NCBI RefSeq assembly: GCF_009904055.1
Contig: NZ_WYDP01000005.1
Coordinates: forward strand, 365,732-429,731
DNA length: 64,000 nucleotides
Reading direction: 5' to 3'
Source: Rubellimicrobium sp. CFH 75288
GTDB lineage: Bacteria > Pseudomonadota > Alphaproteobacteria > Rhodobacterales > Rhodobacteraceae
The notes under the pieces were generated by a model. The model was not told the origin of the DNA, searched no databases, and saw nothing but the letters and a program-made list of their open reading frames with translations. This document shows, piece after piece, positions 32,097 through 39,929 of the stretch. Both the position numbers and the translations under genes were made by a program. Within the stretch, counting starts at the first letter, position 1. Each line of letters opens with the position of its first letter.

Positions 32097-32993
32097 GTGG
32101 CCACGCGGGCGCTGTCGGCGTTCTGGTACATCTGGGACGTGATGGACCGCCTCAATCTCGGCGTGATCGCCGCCGGGGTCGCCTTCTATGCCGCGCTCGC
32201 CCTCTTCCCGACGCTCGCGGCCGTGATCATGCTGTGGAGCTGGTTCGCCGATCCCCACGCGATCGAGGTGGTCCTGGGCCTCGTGGCCGAGATCGTTCCC
32301 GAAGAGGTGTACGACACGATCGGCAACCAGGCGGTGGGCCTCATCAATGCCGGCGGCTCGCGCGGGATCGGCTGGGCCACCGTCCTGACGCTCGGCTTCG
32401 CCTTCTGGTCGGCCTATAATGGCGTCTCCGCCCTCATCCGCGGCCTCAACGCCGCCTACGACATCGGCCACCGCGCCAGCCTCTGGCGCCGGACGCTCGC
32501 CGATGTGGGGGTCACGCTCGCAGTGGGGGGCTTTGCCATCGTGGCCATCGCGGCGGTGGTCGTCGCCCCCGTGGTGATCGCCGTCGTCCCGCTCGGCCCC
32601 GCCGCCACCGTCGCGGCCGAGGTCGTGCGCTGGATCGTCGCGGTGGCAGGCGTGATGGTGACGCTCGGCATGATCTACCGCTTCGGGCCGAACCGGCGCG
32701 GACACCGCCCGCGCTGGATCACGCCCGGTGCGATCGTGGCCACGGTGGTCTGGATCCTCGCCTCCGTTGCCTTCTCGGTCTATCTCGGCAATTTCGGCCG
32801 CTACAACGAGATCTACGGCTCGCTCGGGGCGGCGGTGGCCCTTCTGGTCTGGCTCTACCTGTCGGCCTTCGTGGTCCTGCTGGGCGGCTGCCTCAACGCC
32901 GCGATCGAGGCGGGCGGGGCCGAGCGCCTCGAGGCGCAGCTGCGCGAGCAGGAGGACCGGGCGGCAGCCCCTCCGCCGCGCCCGGCCCCCTGA
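32097..32993 (+). CDS. YihY/BrkB family inner-membrane protein
   Basis: A 298-residue polytopic membrane protein of the YihY/virulence factor BrkB family. It has about six helices, with the family pattern GVIAAGVAFYAALALFPTLAA at 22-42, WSAYNGVSALIRGLNAAYDI near 104, and FGRYNEIYGSLGAAVALLVWLYLSAFVVLLGG near 237. Start is GTG at 32097 after a G-rich ribosome site. The C-terminal 30 residues are charged then Pro-rich. Members were once called ribonuclease BN but this is wrong; their function remains open, possibly envelope maintenance. Convergent with the cytochrome gene, with a 25-bp gap. Confidence 0.88.
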   Translation: MATRALSAFWYIWDVMDRLNLGVIAAGVAFYAALALFPTLAAVIMLWSWFADPHAIEVVLGLVAEIVPEEVYDTIGNQAVGLINAGGSRGIGWATVLTLGFAFWSAYNGVSALIRGLNAAYDIGHRASLWRRTLADVGVTLAVGGFAIVAIAAVVVAPVVIAVVPLGPAATVAAEVVRWIVAVAGVMVTLGMIYRFGPNRRGHRPRWITPGAIVATVVWILASVAFSVYLGNFGRYNEIYGSLGAAVALLVWLYLSAFVVLLGGCLNAAIEAGGAERLEAQLREQEDRAAAPPPRPAP

Positions 32994-33018
32994 TCCCGGC
33001 CGTCAAGCCGGGCGTGCC

Positions 33019-33498
33019 TCACTCCGCCGGGGCATCCTCCGCTCCGTCCTCAGCCCCGTCCTCCGCGTCGGCGCGGCCGAAGCTCTCCAGATAGGCCACG
33101 ATGTCCACCGCCTGCTCCTCGTTGCGCACCCGGTAGGCCATCTGGCTGCGGGCCCCTGCATCGCCCAGCGCCTCGCGCAGATGCGCATTCGGGTCCAGGA
33201 GATAGGAGACGAGGTTCTCCTGCTCCCAGACCACGCCGAGCGCGCCATAGGCCTCCAGCGCGCGGGAATAGTTGAAATCCTCCCGGCTGCCCGGCACCCG
33301 GCCGACCACCTGGTAGAGGTTGGGGCCCGTGCGCGAGGCCCGCCCGGCCAGAACCTCGCCGGATTCGTCGGCGATGATGTGGCAGGACACGCACTGGCGC
33401 GCGAACAGGGTTTCTCCGGCGGCGGCGTCCCCTCCGGCATCCTGGGCGCAAAGCGCGGCAGGCGCGAGCAGGGTCACGGCTATGGCGGCAATCCTCAT
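33019..33498 (-). CDS. Periplasmic class I cytochrome c
   Basis: A 159-residue c-type cytochrome. The signal peptide covers 1-18 (MRIAAIAVTLLAPAALCA). The haem site is CVSCH at 36-40, and Met120 in ARSQMAYRV is the probable sixth ligand. The middle segment LAGRASRTGPNLYQVVGRVPG and the end DIVAYLESF match the short soluble cytochromes c of Rhodobacterales, possibly carrying electrons to an oxidase. The C-terminal tail is acidic (AEDGAEDGAEDAPAE). The ATG at 33498 has AGGAGGAG upstream. It is divergent from the YciF-like gene with a 198-bp intergenic region that should hold both promoters. Confidence 0.88.
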   Translation of the reverse strand: MRIAAIAVTLLAPAALCAQDAGGDAAAGETLFARQCVSCHIIADESGEVLAGRASRTGPNLYQVVGRVPGSREDFNYSRALEAYGALGVVWEQENLVSYLLDPNAHLREALGDAGARSQMAYRVRNEEQAVDIVAYLESFGRADAEDGAEDGAEDAPAE

Positions 33499-33696
33499 CG
33501 GTGCTGGCTCCTCCTGGGGGACCGCGTCCTGCGGCCCGCTGATCCTCATCGTAGCCGAAGAAGCGGGCCGGTCCAGCATCAGCGACGCCCTGCCGCTGCG
33601 CCCGCCCGCCCGGAACCGCCCGCGGGCGGGGACGTTCTTCCCGCATCCCCGGCCGCCTGCGGACGACCCGCGCGGCCCGGACCAGAGGAGCACCCC

Positions 33697-34203
33697 ATGG
33701 GCCTTTTCACCAAGGACATCCAGACGCTGGACGACCTGTTCGTCCACACCCTGCAGGACATCTACTATGCCGAGCAGCAGATCACCAAGGCGCTGCCCAA
33801 GATGATCTCCAAGGCGACCGATCCGGCCCTCAAGTCCGGCTTCGAGCAGCACCTCAAGGAGACGGAGGGCCAGATCGAGCGCCTCGAGAAGGTCTTCGAG
33901 ATGCACGGCGCCAAGGCCAAGGCGGTCAACTGCCCGGCGATCGACGGCATCATCAAGGAAGCCAACGAGATCGCCGGCGATGTGGCCGACAAGGAAGTGC
34001 TCGACGCCGCCCTTCTCGCCTCCGCCCAGGCCGTGGAGCATTACGAGATCACGCGCTACGGCACGCTGGTGGCCTGGGCCAAGCAGCTCGGCCGCGAGGA
34101 TTGCGCGAGCGTCCTGCAGCAGAACCTCGACGAGGAATACGCCACCGACAAGAAGCTGACGGCGATGGCCGAATCCAAGGTCAACCGCCACGCCGCGGCC
34201 TGA
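33697..34203 (+). CDS. DUF892/YciF-like ferritin-fold stress protein
   Basis: A 168-residue four-helix protein of the DUF892 (YciF/YciE) family. The head, TLDDLFVHTLQDIYYAEQQITKALPKM at about 10-36, is diagnostic. Conserved Glu and His residues in LKETEGQIERLEKVFE and AVEHYEITRYGTL are the likely metal ligands of the ferritin-like fold. In enterics these are general-stress genes. The ATG at 33697 has CAGAGGAG upstream. A clear terminator follows at 34226, so it is probably monocistronic. Substrate or metal chemistry cannot be read from sequence. Confidence 0.9.
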   Translation: MGLFTKDIQTLDDLFVHTLQDIYYAEQQITKALPKMISKATDPALKSGFEQHLKETEGQIERLEKVFEMHGAKAKAVNCPAIDGIIKEANEIAGDVADKEVLDAALLASAQAVEHYEITRYGTLVAWAKQLGREDCASVLQQNLDEEYATDKKLTAMAESKVNRHAAA

Positions 34204-34225
34204 CCCGTCCGGTCCGTCCGGCGCG

Positions 34226-34252
34226 AGGGGCCCTCCGGGGCCCCTTGTCGTT
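34226..34252 (+). terminator. Rho-independent terminator after the YciF-like gene
   Basis: A perfect 8-bp stem, AGGGGCCC (34226-34233) and GGGCCCCT (34238-34245), with a TCCG tetraloop and a partly T-rich tail (TGTCGTT). Same design as the element at 29333. It lies 22 bases after the stop at 34203. Confidence 0.7.
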
Positions 34253-34378
34253 GCGGGCCCGGCCACGCCCCCGCACCGGACGGCCCGGCCAGACACGCAC
34301 AGGCCCTGTGCGGCCCGGCGCCTTCCGCACCCCCCGCAGCCGTCCCATGTCGGACCCGAAGCCCCCGGAGTGCGTCCC

Positions 34379-35434
34379 ATGTCCGACCCTGCCCGCGACC
34401 TGTCGCTCGGCCTTGATACGTTCGGCGACATCACCCGCGGCCCCGACGGCCGCCTGCTGCGCGCCGACGAGGTCCTGCGCCACGTCGTGCAGGAGGCCGT
34501 GATCGCCGAACAGGCGGGCCTCGACGTCATCGGCCTGGGCGAGCACCACCGCGAGGATTTCGCCATCTCCGCGCCCGAGGTCGTCCTCGGCGCCATCGCC
34601 GGCCAGACGTCGCGCATCCGGCTCGGCACGGCCGTCACCGTGCTCTCCACCGACGATCCGGTGCGCGTGTTCCAGCGCCTGTCCACGCTCGACGCCGTCT
34701 CGGGCGGCCGGGCCGAGGTCGTCCTGGGGCGCGGCTCCTTCACCGAGAGCTACCGTCTGTTCGGCTTCGATCTGGCCGATTACGACCGCCTGTTCGAGGA
34801 GCGGCTGGACCTGTTCGCGCGGCTCCTGCGCGAGGAGCGCGTGACGTGGTCCGGCACCACGCGCCCGCCGCTGCGGGAGGAGACCGTCCATCCCCGGCCC
34901 GGTCCTGCCGGGCTCGTGGCCTGGGTGGGCGTCGGCGGCAGTCCCGAATCGGTCCTGCGGGTCGTGCGCTACGACCTGCGCCTGATGCTGGCGATCATCG
35001 GCGGCGACCCGCTGCGCTTCCGGCCCTATGTGGACCTCTACCTGAGGGCCTGCGCCGAAGCCGGCCGCCGTCCGCGCCCGATCGGGGTGCATGTCCCCGG
35101 CTTTGTCGCCGCCACCGACGAGGCCGCACGAGAGGCGCTCTGGCCGCATTATGCCGAGATGTTCGGCCGGATCGGGCGCGAACGCGGCTGGCCCCCCGTG
35201 ACGCGGGACCGCTTCCTGGCCGAGGTCGAGCGCGGCGCGCTCTTTGCGGGCTCGCCCGAGACGGTGGCACGCAAGATCGCCCGGACGGTGCGGGGACTAG
35301 GCCTGGCCCGGTTCGACCTGAAATATGCCAACGGCCCCATGCCCCACCCGGAACTGGTCGAGACGATCCGCCTTTATGGCGAACGGGTCGCCCCGATGGT
35401 GCGCGACATGATCTCGACCGACAAGGCCGCCTGA
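34379..35434 (+). CDS. LLM-class flavin-dependent oxidoreductase
   Basis: A luciferase-like monooxygenase of 351 residues with a TIM-barrel fold using FMNH2. Recognisable stretches are LGLDTFGD at the N-terminus, AGLDVIGLGEHHREDFAISAPEVVLGAIA near 45-73, and IRLGTAVTVLSTDDPVRVFQRLSTLDAVSGGRAEVVLGRGSF near 80-122. The ATG at 34379 has GGAG eight bases upstream; an in-frame GTG at 34370 overlaps that site and is less likely. Substrate is unknown; family members act on sulfonates, aldehydes and many others. It is convergent with galU. Confidence 0.88.
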   Translation: MSDPARDLSLGLDTFGDITRGPDGRLLRADEVLRHVVQEAVIAEQAGLDVIGLGEHHREDFAISAPEVVLGAIAGQTSRIRLGTAVTVLSTDDPVRVFQRLSTLDAVSGGRAEVVLGRGSFTESYRLFGFDLADYDRLFEERLDLFARLLREERVTWSGTTRPPLREETVHPRPGPAGLVAWVGVGGSPESVLRVVRYDLRLMLAIIGGDPLRFRPYVDLYLRACAEAGRRPRPIGVHVPGFVAATDEAAREALWPHYAEMFGRIGRERGWPPVTRDRFLAEVERGALFAGSPETVARKIARTVRGLGLARFDLKYANGPMPHPELVETIRLYGERVAPMVRDMISTDKAA

Positions 35435-35481
35435 CGGGGCTCCGGCCCCTCGACCGTCGACAGCGCTTTGGGCTCCGGCGC

Positions 35482-35497
35482 GTTAACCGGATCTTAA
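35482..35497 (-). promoter_or_regulatory. CtrA-like box (TTAA-N7-TTAAC)
   Basis: On the minus strand the sequence reads TTAAGATCCGGTTAAC, an exact fit to the CtrA consensus TTAA-N7-TTAAC. It lies in the gap between the convergent 3' ends of the LLM and galU genes, not before a gene. The same 16 bases, spacer included, occur at 47681-47696 in another convergent gap. Confidence 0.5.
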
Positions 35498-35592
35498 CCC
35501 GGATCTGGCATCCTGGCTCCGAGGGGCGCGAATCGGGCGTGCCGCGCCCGTCGCGGCAGGGCGGCCGGTGCGGGACGGTCGCCGGGGCGCGA

Positions 35593-36486
35593 TCACTGGG
35601 CGGCGCGGCGCATGGCGGTCAGGCTCTGCAGATAGGCGGCGAATTCGTGGCGCAGATCCTCGCGCGCCAGACCGAAGGCGACCGTCGCCTGGAGGAACCC
35701 GGCCTTGGAGCCGCAATCGAACCGCTCGCCGCGGAAACGGTAGCCATAGACGGGGCGTCCCTGCTGGACCTCCATGGCGATCGCATCGGTGAGCTGGATC
35801 TCCCCGCCCGCCGCGGGACGGATGCGCTGGAGATTCACGAGCACCCGCGGAGTCAGGATGTAGCGGCCGATGACAGCGAGGTTGGAGGGCGCCTGGCCGG
35901 CGGGGGGCTTCTCGACCATGCCCCTGACCGTCACGAGAGACCCCATGTCCTCGGCCACGTCCAGGACCCCGTAGGACGAGGCGGCTTCCGGGGGCACCTC
36001 CATGGCCGCCACCATGCAGCCGCCGGTCTCCTCGTGCGCCTCGACCATCTGCTGCAGGCAGGGCTTCTCGGCGGCGATGACATCGTCGGGCAGGATCACG
36101 GCAAAGGGCTCGCGCCCGATCAGCCGCCGCGCGCAGCCCACGGCATGGCCCAGACCCATCGCCTTGTGCTGGCGGATATAGGCGATGGCGCCGGATTCCA
36201 TGTTGGTGGCCTTCAGCGCCTCGAGCAGCTCCTCCTTGCCGTCGCGGCGCAGCTTGGCCTCGAGTTCGGGGGCGTGGTCGAAGTAATCCTCGAGCGCCGA
36301 CTTGCCGCGCGCCGTCACGAAGATGAATTCCTTGATGCCGGCCGCCCGCGCCTCGTCGATGGCGTACTGGATCAGGGGGCGGTCCACCAGCGTGAGGATC
36401 TCCTTGGGGACGGCCTTGGTGGCCGGCAGAAAGCGCGTCCCCAGTCCGGCAACGGGGAAGATCGCCTTGGTCACCTTCTGCTTCAT
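35593..36486 (-). CDS. galU: UTP-glucose-1-phosphate uridylyltransferase
   Basis: A 297-residue nucleotidyltransferase that makes UDP-glucose, the donor for trehalose-6-phosphate and surface glycans. The sugar-nucleotide signature FPVAGLGTRFLPATKAVPKE is at 9-28. Other marks are VDRPLIQYAIDEA near 33, FAVILPDDVI near 125, GMVEKPPAGQAPSN near 187 and YGYRFRGERFDCGSKAGF near 255. The ATG at 36486 gives the standard MKQKVTKAIFP head; an in-frame start at 36546 would add 20 residues. It supports otsA in this window. A KdsB-like gene lies 82 bp upstream in the same direction. Confidence 0.95.
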   Translation of the reverse strand: MKQKVTKAIFPVAGLGTRFLPATKAVPKEILTLVDRPLIQYAIDEARAAGIKEFIFVTARGKSALEDYFDHAPELEAKLRRDGKEELLEALKATNMESGAIAYIRQHKAMGLGHAVGCARRLIGREPFAVILPDDVIAAEKPCLQQMVEAHEETGGCMVAAMEVPPEAASSYGVLDVAEDMGSLVTVRGMVEKPPAGQAPSNLAVIGRYILTPRVLVNLQRIRPAAGGEIQLTDAIAMEVQQGRPVYGYRFRGERFDCGSKAGFLQATVAFGLAREDLRHEFAAYLQSLTAMRRAAQ

Positions 36487-36567
36487 CGTTTCCGCTCCCG
36501 CCGATGCTGACCGGCCCCAACCTATCACGCAAGGCCGCGACGGCAATGCGACGCCGCCGCGGCGGGT

Positions 36568-37368
36568 TCAGGGCATGCCGCTCTGCGCCAGCAGCGCCTC
36601 GACCCGCGGCACGTCCTCGGGATTGTTGACCTCCCAGAAGGGCTGGCCCCGCGCCTCCACCTCGACGGCCAGGACCACGGCGCCGCGCTCGAGGAACCGC
36701 AGCTGCTCGAGCCCCTCGGCCGATTCGAGCGCCCCCGGCTCCCAGCCGCGATAGGCCTGCAGCGCCTCAGGGCGGTAGGCGTAGAGGCCCACATGATGCA
36801 GCGCCGCCGACAGCGCGCCCTCGGCCGCGTCCGGCGCGCCGAAGGGGAGCACCTCCTTGGAGAAGTAGAGCGCCCGCCCGCCCCGGCCCCGCACGCAGGT
36901 GGTTCCCCCCACGCGCCCCGCACGACGGTCGGCCCTGAACTGCGCAAGCATCCGGCCCTCCATGCGCAGGACCGGCGTGGCCAGCGCCGCCGCGGGATCG
37001 GCCGCCAGCGCGGCGAGGAGCGGGGGCACGAACCAGGGCGGCGTCAGCGGCGCGTCGCCCTGGAGGTTGACCACCGCCTCCCACGCCCCGCCCAGCGCGT
37101 CCAGCACCTCGGCGCAACGCTCGGTGCCGTTGCGCGGCCGGTCGGAGGTCATCACGACCTCGGCGCCGAAGGCTTCGGCGTGATCGCGGATGCGCCCGTC
37201 CTCGGTCGCGACCACCACGCGATCGATCCCCGGAACGGCCCGGGCGGCGTCCCAGCTGCGCCGCAGCAGGCTGCGCGCCTCTCCCCCGGCTCCGCGCAGG
37301 GGAACGAGCGGCTTGCCGGGAAAGCGCGACGAGGCGAAGCGCGCCGGCACGATCAGAAGCACGGCCAT
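36568..37368 (-). CDS. kdsB: CMP-KDO synthetase-like cytidylyltransferase (KdsB type)
   Basis: A 266-residue cytidylyltransferase similar to KdsB, which activates 3-deoxy-manno-octulosonate (KDO) as CMP-KDO for lipopolysaccharide or capsule. It shows the nucleotide-binding PARFASSRFPGKPLVPLRG at 8-26, VVVATEDGRIRDHAEAFGAEVVMTS near 53, VNLQGDAPLTPP near 97 and the end FWEVNNPEDVPRVEALLA. The usual SGTDR motif is replaced by NGTERCAEV, a mild departure. The start at 37368 is close to the stop of cysQ (37374), so the two are probably co-transcribed. A transferase for a related sugar acid is possible. Confidence 0.78.
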   Translation of the reverse strand: MAVLLIVPARFASSRFPGKPLVPLRGAGGEARSLLRRSWDAARAVPGIDRVVVATEDGRIRDHAEAFGAEVVMTSDRPRNGTERCAEVLDALGGAWEAVVNLQGDAPLTPPWFVPPLLAALAADPAAALATPVLRMEGRMLAQFRADRRAGRVGGTTCVRGRGGRALYFSKEVLPFGAPDAAEGALSAALHHVGLYAYRPEALQAYRGWEPGALESAEGLEQLRFLERGAVVLAVEVEARGQPFWEVNNPEDVPRVEALLAQSGMP

Positions 37369-37373
37369 CGCGC

Positions 37374-38168
37374 TCAGGCTCTCCCGGCCAGCTGGACGCC
37401 GGGTGCAAAGGCCAGGAAATGCGGGTTCTCCCAGCCCGGCTTGCCGTAGCGGAGCGGCGCATGGTCGGAGAGCCGCACGACATGCCCGCCAGCCCCGCGC
37501 AGGACGGCCTGCCCTGCGGCCGTGTCCCATTCCATGGTCCGCCCCAGCCGCGGATAGAGGTCTGCCTCTCCCGCCGCCACGAGGCAGAACTTGAGCGACG
37601 AGCCGGCCGAGCGGAACTCGGACACCGCATAGCGTGCGATATAGGCGTCGGTGGCGGCGTCGCGGTGGCTCTTGGACGCGACGACGCGCAGCGCGGCATT
37701 GTCGGGCTCGGCCACATGCAGCGGCCGGGTGCCCTCTGCCGCCTCCTCCACCGCGCGGCCGTCGGGCTCGGTGCGGAACAGCCGCCCGGAGGCCGGGGCA
37801 TAGACCACGCCGCGCAAGGGCTCGCCGTTCTCGACATAGGCGATGTTGACGGTGAAATCGCCCGCGCCGCGCAGGAACTCCTTTGTGCCGTCGAGCGGGT
37901 CCACGATCAGGAACGCCCCGGGGGCACGGCCCGCCTGGCTCGCCGCGCGCTCCTCGGTGACCACGGGCACGTCCGGAAAGGCTGCGCCGAGGCCCTCGGC
38001 GATGATGCGGTCCGCCGCCAGATCGGCCGCCGTCACCGGCGAGCGGTCGTCCTTGAGCGCGGCGCCGAGGCTGCCGCCCGCCTCGGCCTCGGCCCGAACG
38101 GCCAGGATCGCCGCGCCCGCCTCTCGCGCCAGGCGCGCCATCGTCTCCGCAAGACGGTCGTGATCCAT
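37374..38168 (-). CDS. cysQ: 3'(2'),5'-bisphosphate nucleotidase (CysQ, inositol monophosphatase superfamily)
   Basis: A 264-residue Mg/Li-sensitive phosphatase. The metal-binding motifs are VVTEERAAS near 70, VDPLDGTKEFLRG near 92-104 and EWDTAAGQAVLRGAGG near 217. Known CysQ proteins hydrolyse PAP left over from sulfate assimilation and sulfotransferase reactions. The ATG at 38168 follows GGAGATGCGCC. It is five bases ahead of kdsB and divergent from the ABC permease gene, with about 106 bp between starts. A role with the sulfotransferase at 24682 is plausible but distant. Confidence 0.88.
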   Translation of the reverse strand: MDHDRLAETMARLAREAGAAILAVRAEAEAGGSLGAALKDDRSPVTAADLAADRIIAEGLGAAFPDVPVVTEERAASQAGRAPGAFLIVDPLDGTKEFLRGAGDFTVNIAYVENGEPLRGVVYAPASGRLFRTEPDGRAVEEAAEGTRPLHVAEPDNAALRVVASKSHRDAATDAYIARYAVSEFRSAGSSLKFCLVAAGEADLYPRLGRTMEWDTAAGQAVLRGAGGHVVRLSDHAPLRYGKPGWENPHFLAFAPGVQLAGRA

Positions 38169-38274
38169 GGCGCATCTCCGTTGCCGCTGGGCCCGGCGCT
38201 CCTTATGGTGGCGGCACGGCGCGGGAGCAAGAAACCCCGCCCCCCGGGGACGAGGCGGCAGAGGAAGACGGCGG

Positions 38275-39150
38275 ATGCCCGACGGCGCAACCGGCGGACC
38301 GGCAGCACAGATGCCCGCGCCGCCCATCCCCCGCCGCCCCCTGCCGCGGCCGAGCGCCTGGCGCGGCGCGCTGGTGCTGATGGGGCTCATCTACCACTCC
38401 ACCGTGCGCAACGTCCGCAAGTCCCACCGCAATGCGGTCGCGGGCCTGCTGATCAACGTGCTGCAGACGGTGATCTTTCTGGCCGCCTTCTTCTTCATGT
38501 TCACGCTCCTGGGGGTGCGGGGCAGCGCCATCCGCGGGGACTTCCTGCTCTACCTGATGACAGGGATCTTCCTGTTCATGGTCCACACCAAGGCCGTGGC
38601 CGCCGTGGTGAAGGCCGAAGGACCGACCTCTCCGATGATGCAGCACGCCCCCCTGACCACGGCCGTCACGATGGCCTCCTCGGCGCTCGCGGCCCTCTAT
38701 CTGCAGATCCTGTCGGCGGGGATCATCCTGTTCGCCTACCATGTCGCCTGGACCCCCGTGACGATCGACCAGCCCCTGGGCGCGCTGGCGATGCTGCTTC
38801 TGGCCTGGTTTTCGGGGGCGGCCGTGGGGGTCTGCTTCGCCGCCCTCAAGCCCTGGTTCCCCGAGGCGGTGCAGATCGGGGCATCCGTCTATTCGCGCGC
38901 CAACATGGTCGCCTCGGGCAAGATGTTCGTGGCCAACACCCTGCCGGGCAGCCTTCTGGTCTTCTTCGACTGGAACCCCCTCTTCCATACCATCGACCAA
39001 GCGCGGGGCTATGTGTTCCTCAACTATGCTCCCCGCTTCAGCTCTTGGGAGTACGCGCTATGGCTTTCGCTGATCCTCTTGGTGATCGGACTGCTGGGAG
39101 AGAGCTACACGCGGCGGCACGCCTCGCTCAGCTGGGGCATGGGGCGCTGA
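38275..39150 (+). CDS. ABC-2 type polysaccharide-export permease (KpsM/Wzm-like)
   Basis: A 291-residue inner-membrane permease of the ABC-2 export type. A Pro-rich N-terminus (1-30) precedes six predicted helices, for instance AVAGLLINVLQTVIFLAAFFFMF near 55 and LWLSLILLVIGLLGES near 262. The family mark is the loop WNPLFHTIDQARGYVFLNYAP near 226. Such permeases pair with an ATPase (KpsT/Wzt) to export capsule or O-antigen. No ATPase gene is adjacent here. The ATG at 38275 has AGAGGAAG upstream, and the stop overlaps the next gene (TGATG). By inference it exports a polysaccharide made with GalU, KdsB and ManC products. Confidence 0.82.
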   Translation: MPDGATGGPAAQMPAPPIPRRPLPRPSAWRGALVLMGLIYHSTVRNVRKSHRNAVAGLLINVLQTVIFLAAFFFMFTLLGVRGSAIRGDFLLYLMTGIFLFMVHTKAVAAVVKAEGPTSPMMQHAPLTTAVTMASSALAALYLQILSAGIILFAYHVAWTPVTIDQPLGALAMLLLAWFSGAAVGVCFAALKPWFPEAVQIGASVYSRANMVASGKMFVANTLPGSLLVFFDWNPLFHTIDQARGYVFLNYAPRFSSWEYALWLSLILLVIGLLGESYTRRHASLSWGMGR

Positions 39151-39767
39151 TGGCGGCGCGGGCCGCCGGGAAGGGTCTCGCAGCGCTGGCGGCAACCCTC
39201 CTGCTGCTGGTCTGGGGGGCGGGCGCCATGGCCCAGGACCTGCCCGCCCGCTTCACGGTCGCCGGCGTCGCCGCGGGCGACGTGCTCAACGTCCGGGCCG
39301 CCCCCTCGGCCTCCGCGCGCATCCTCGGGACGCTCGCCCCGGGCGACACGGGGGTGGAGATCGTGCGCCTGTCGCCCGACGGTCGCTGGGGTCTCATGCC
39401 GCTGCGCGAAGGCTCGGGCTGGGTGTCCATGCGCTATCTCGCCCGCGAGGCCCCCTCTCCGACCCCGCTGCCCCGCCCGCTTCTCTGCCGGGGCACCGAG
39501 CCCTTCTGGTCGCTGACGCTCGACACGCGCGGCGCCCGGTTCGAGCGCATGGGCGAGGGGGCCATCCCGCTGCGCCAGCACGGGGAGGTGGCGGGCTTCC
39601 GCGGCGGCGTGGCCGCCTTCGATGCCGGGGGCGAGACGCTCGACCTGACCGTCATCCGGCAGGCCTGCTCGGACGGGATGAGCGACCGGCCCTATGGCTT
39701 CACGGCCTTGGTCTGGAACCGGGGGGAGTTGTTCCTGGAAGGCTGCTGCGCCCTGTCCGCACGCTGA
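39150..39767 (+). CDS. Exported SH3-domain protein with COG3650-like C-terminus
   Basis: A 205-residue exported protein. A signal peptide (about 1-30, LAALAATLLLLVWGAGAMA) is followed by a bacterial SH3 domain near 38-95 (VLNVRAAPSASARILGTLAPGDTGVEIV, then WVSMRYLA). The rest resembles COG3650: CRGTEPFWSLTLD near 112, TVIRQACSDGMSDRPYGF near 167 and the closing CCAL, with four cysteines that may form disulfides. SH3b domains often bind cell-wall material. The start overlaps the permease stop (TGATG), so the two are translationally linked. Confidence 0.83.
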   Translation: MAARAAGKGLAALAATLLLLVWGAGAMAQDLPARFTVAGVAAGDVLNVRAAPSASARILGTLAPGDTGVEIVRLSPDGRWGLMPLREGSGWVSMRYLAREAPSPTPLPRPLLCRGTEPFWSLTLDTRGARFERMGEGAIPLRQHGEVAGFRGGVAAFDAGGETLDLTVIRQACSDGMSDRPYGFTALVWNRGELFLEGCCALSAR

Positions 39768-39836
39768 GACGGTCCGGCAGGCCCATTGACAAGCCCGGGT
39801 CGGGCTGGAACGCATGGCTGGCGCAGGGGAGCCGCC

Positions 39837-39917
39837 ATGACCACCATGCCGGAGGCCGTCACCACGGGCGCGTGCGACGGCACGCCGTGCCGCCGCCCCT
39901 TTCCCACTCCCAGCTGA
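39837..39917 (+). CDS. Possible 26-codon leader ORF before manC
   Basis: A 26-residue reading frame starting at an ATG with GGGGAG at good spacing, MTTMPEAVTTGACDGTPC then RRPFPTPS and stop. Its stop lies a few bases before the manC ribosome site (AGGA). A TTGACA at 39786-39791 could be its -35 box. It might be a leader or uORF that couples translation to manC, or just chance. No similarity recognised. Confidence 0.3.
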   Translation: MTTMPEAVTTGACDGTPCRRPFPTPS

Positions 39918-39929
39918 CCAGGACAACCC

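Noticed and set aside
35436..35449. Stem-loop GGGGC-TCCG-GCCCC after the LLM gene as a terminator
   Set aside because: The stem is only 5 bp and no T-run follows, so I did not call it.
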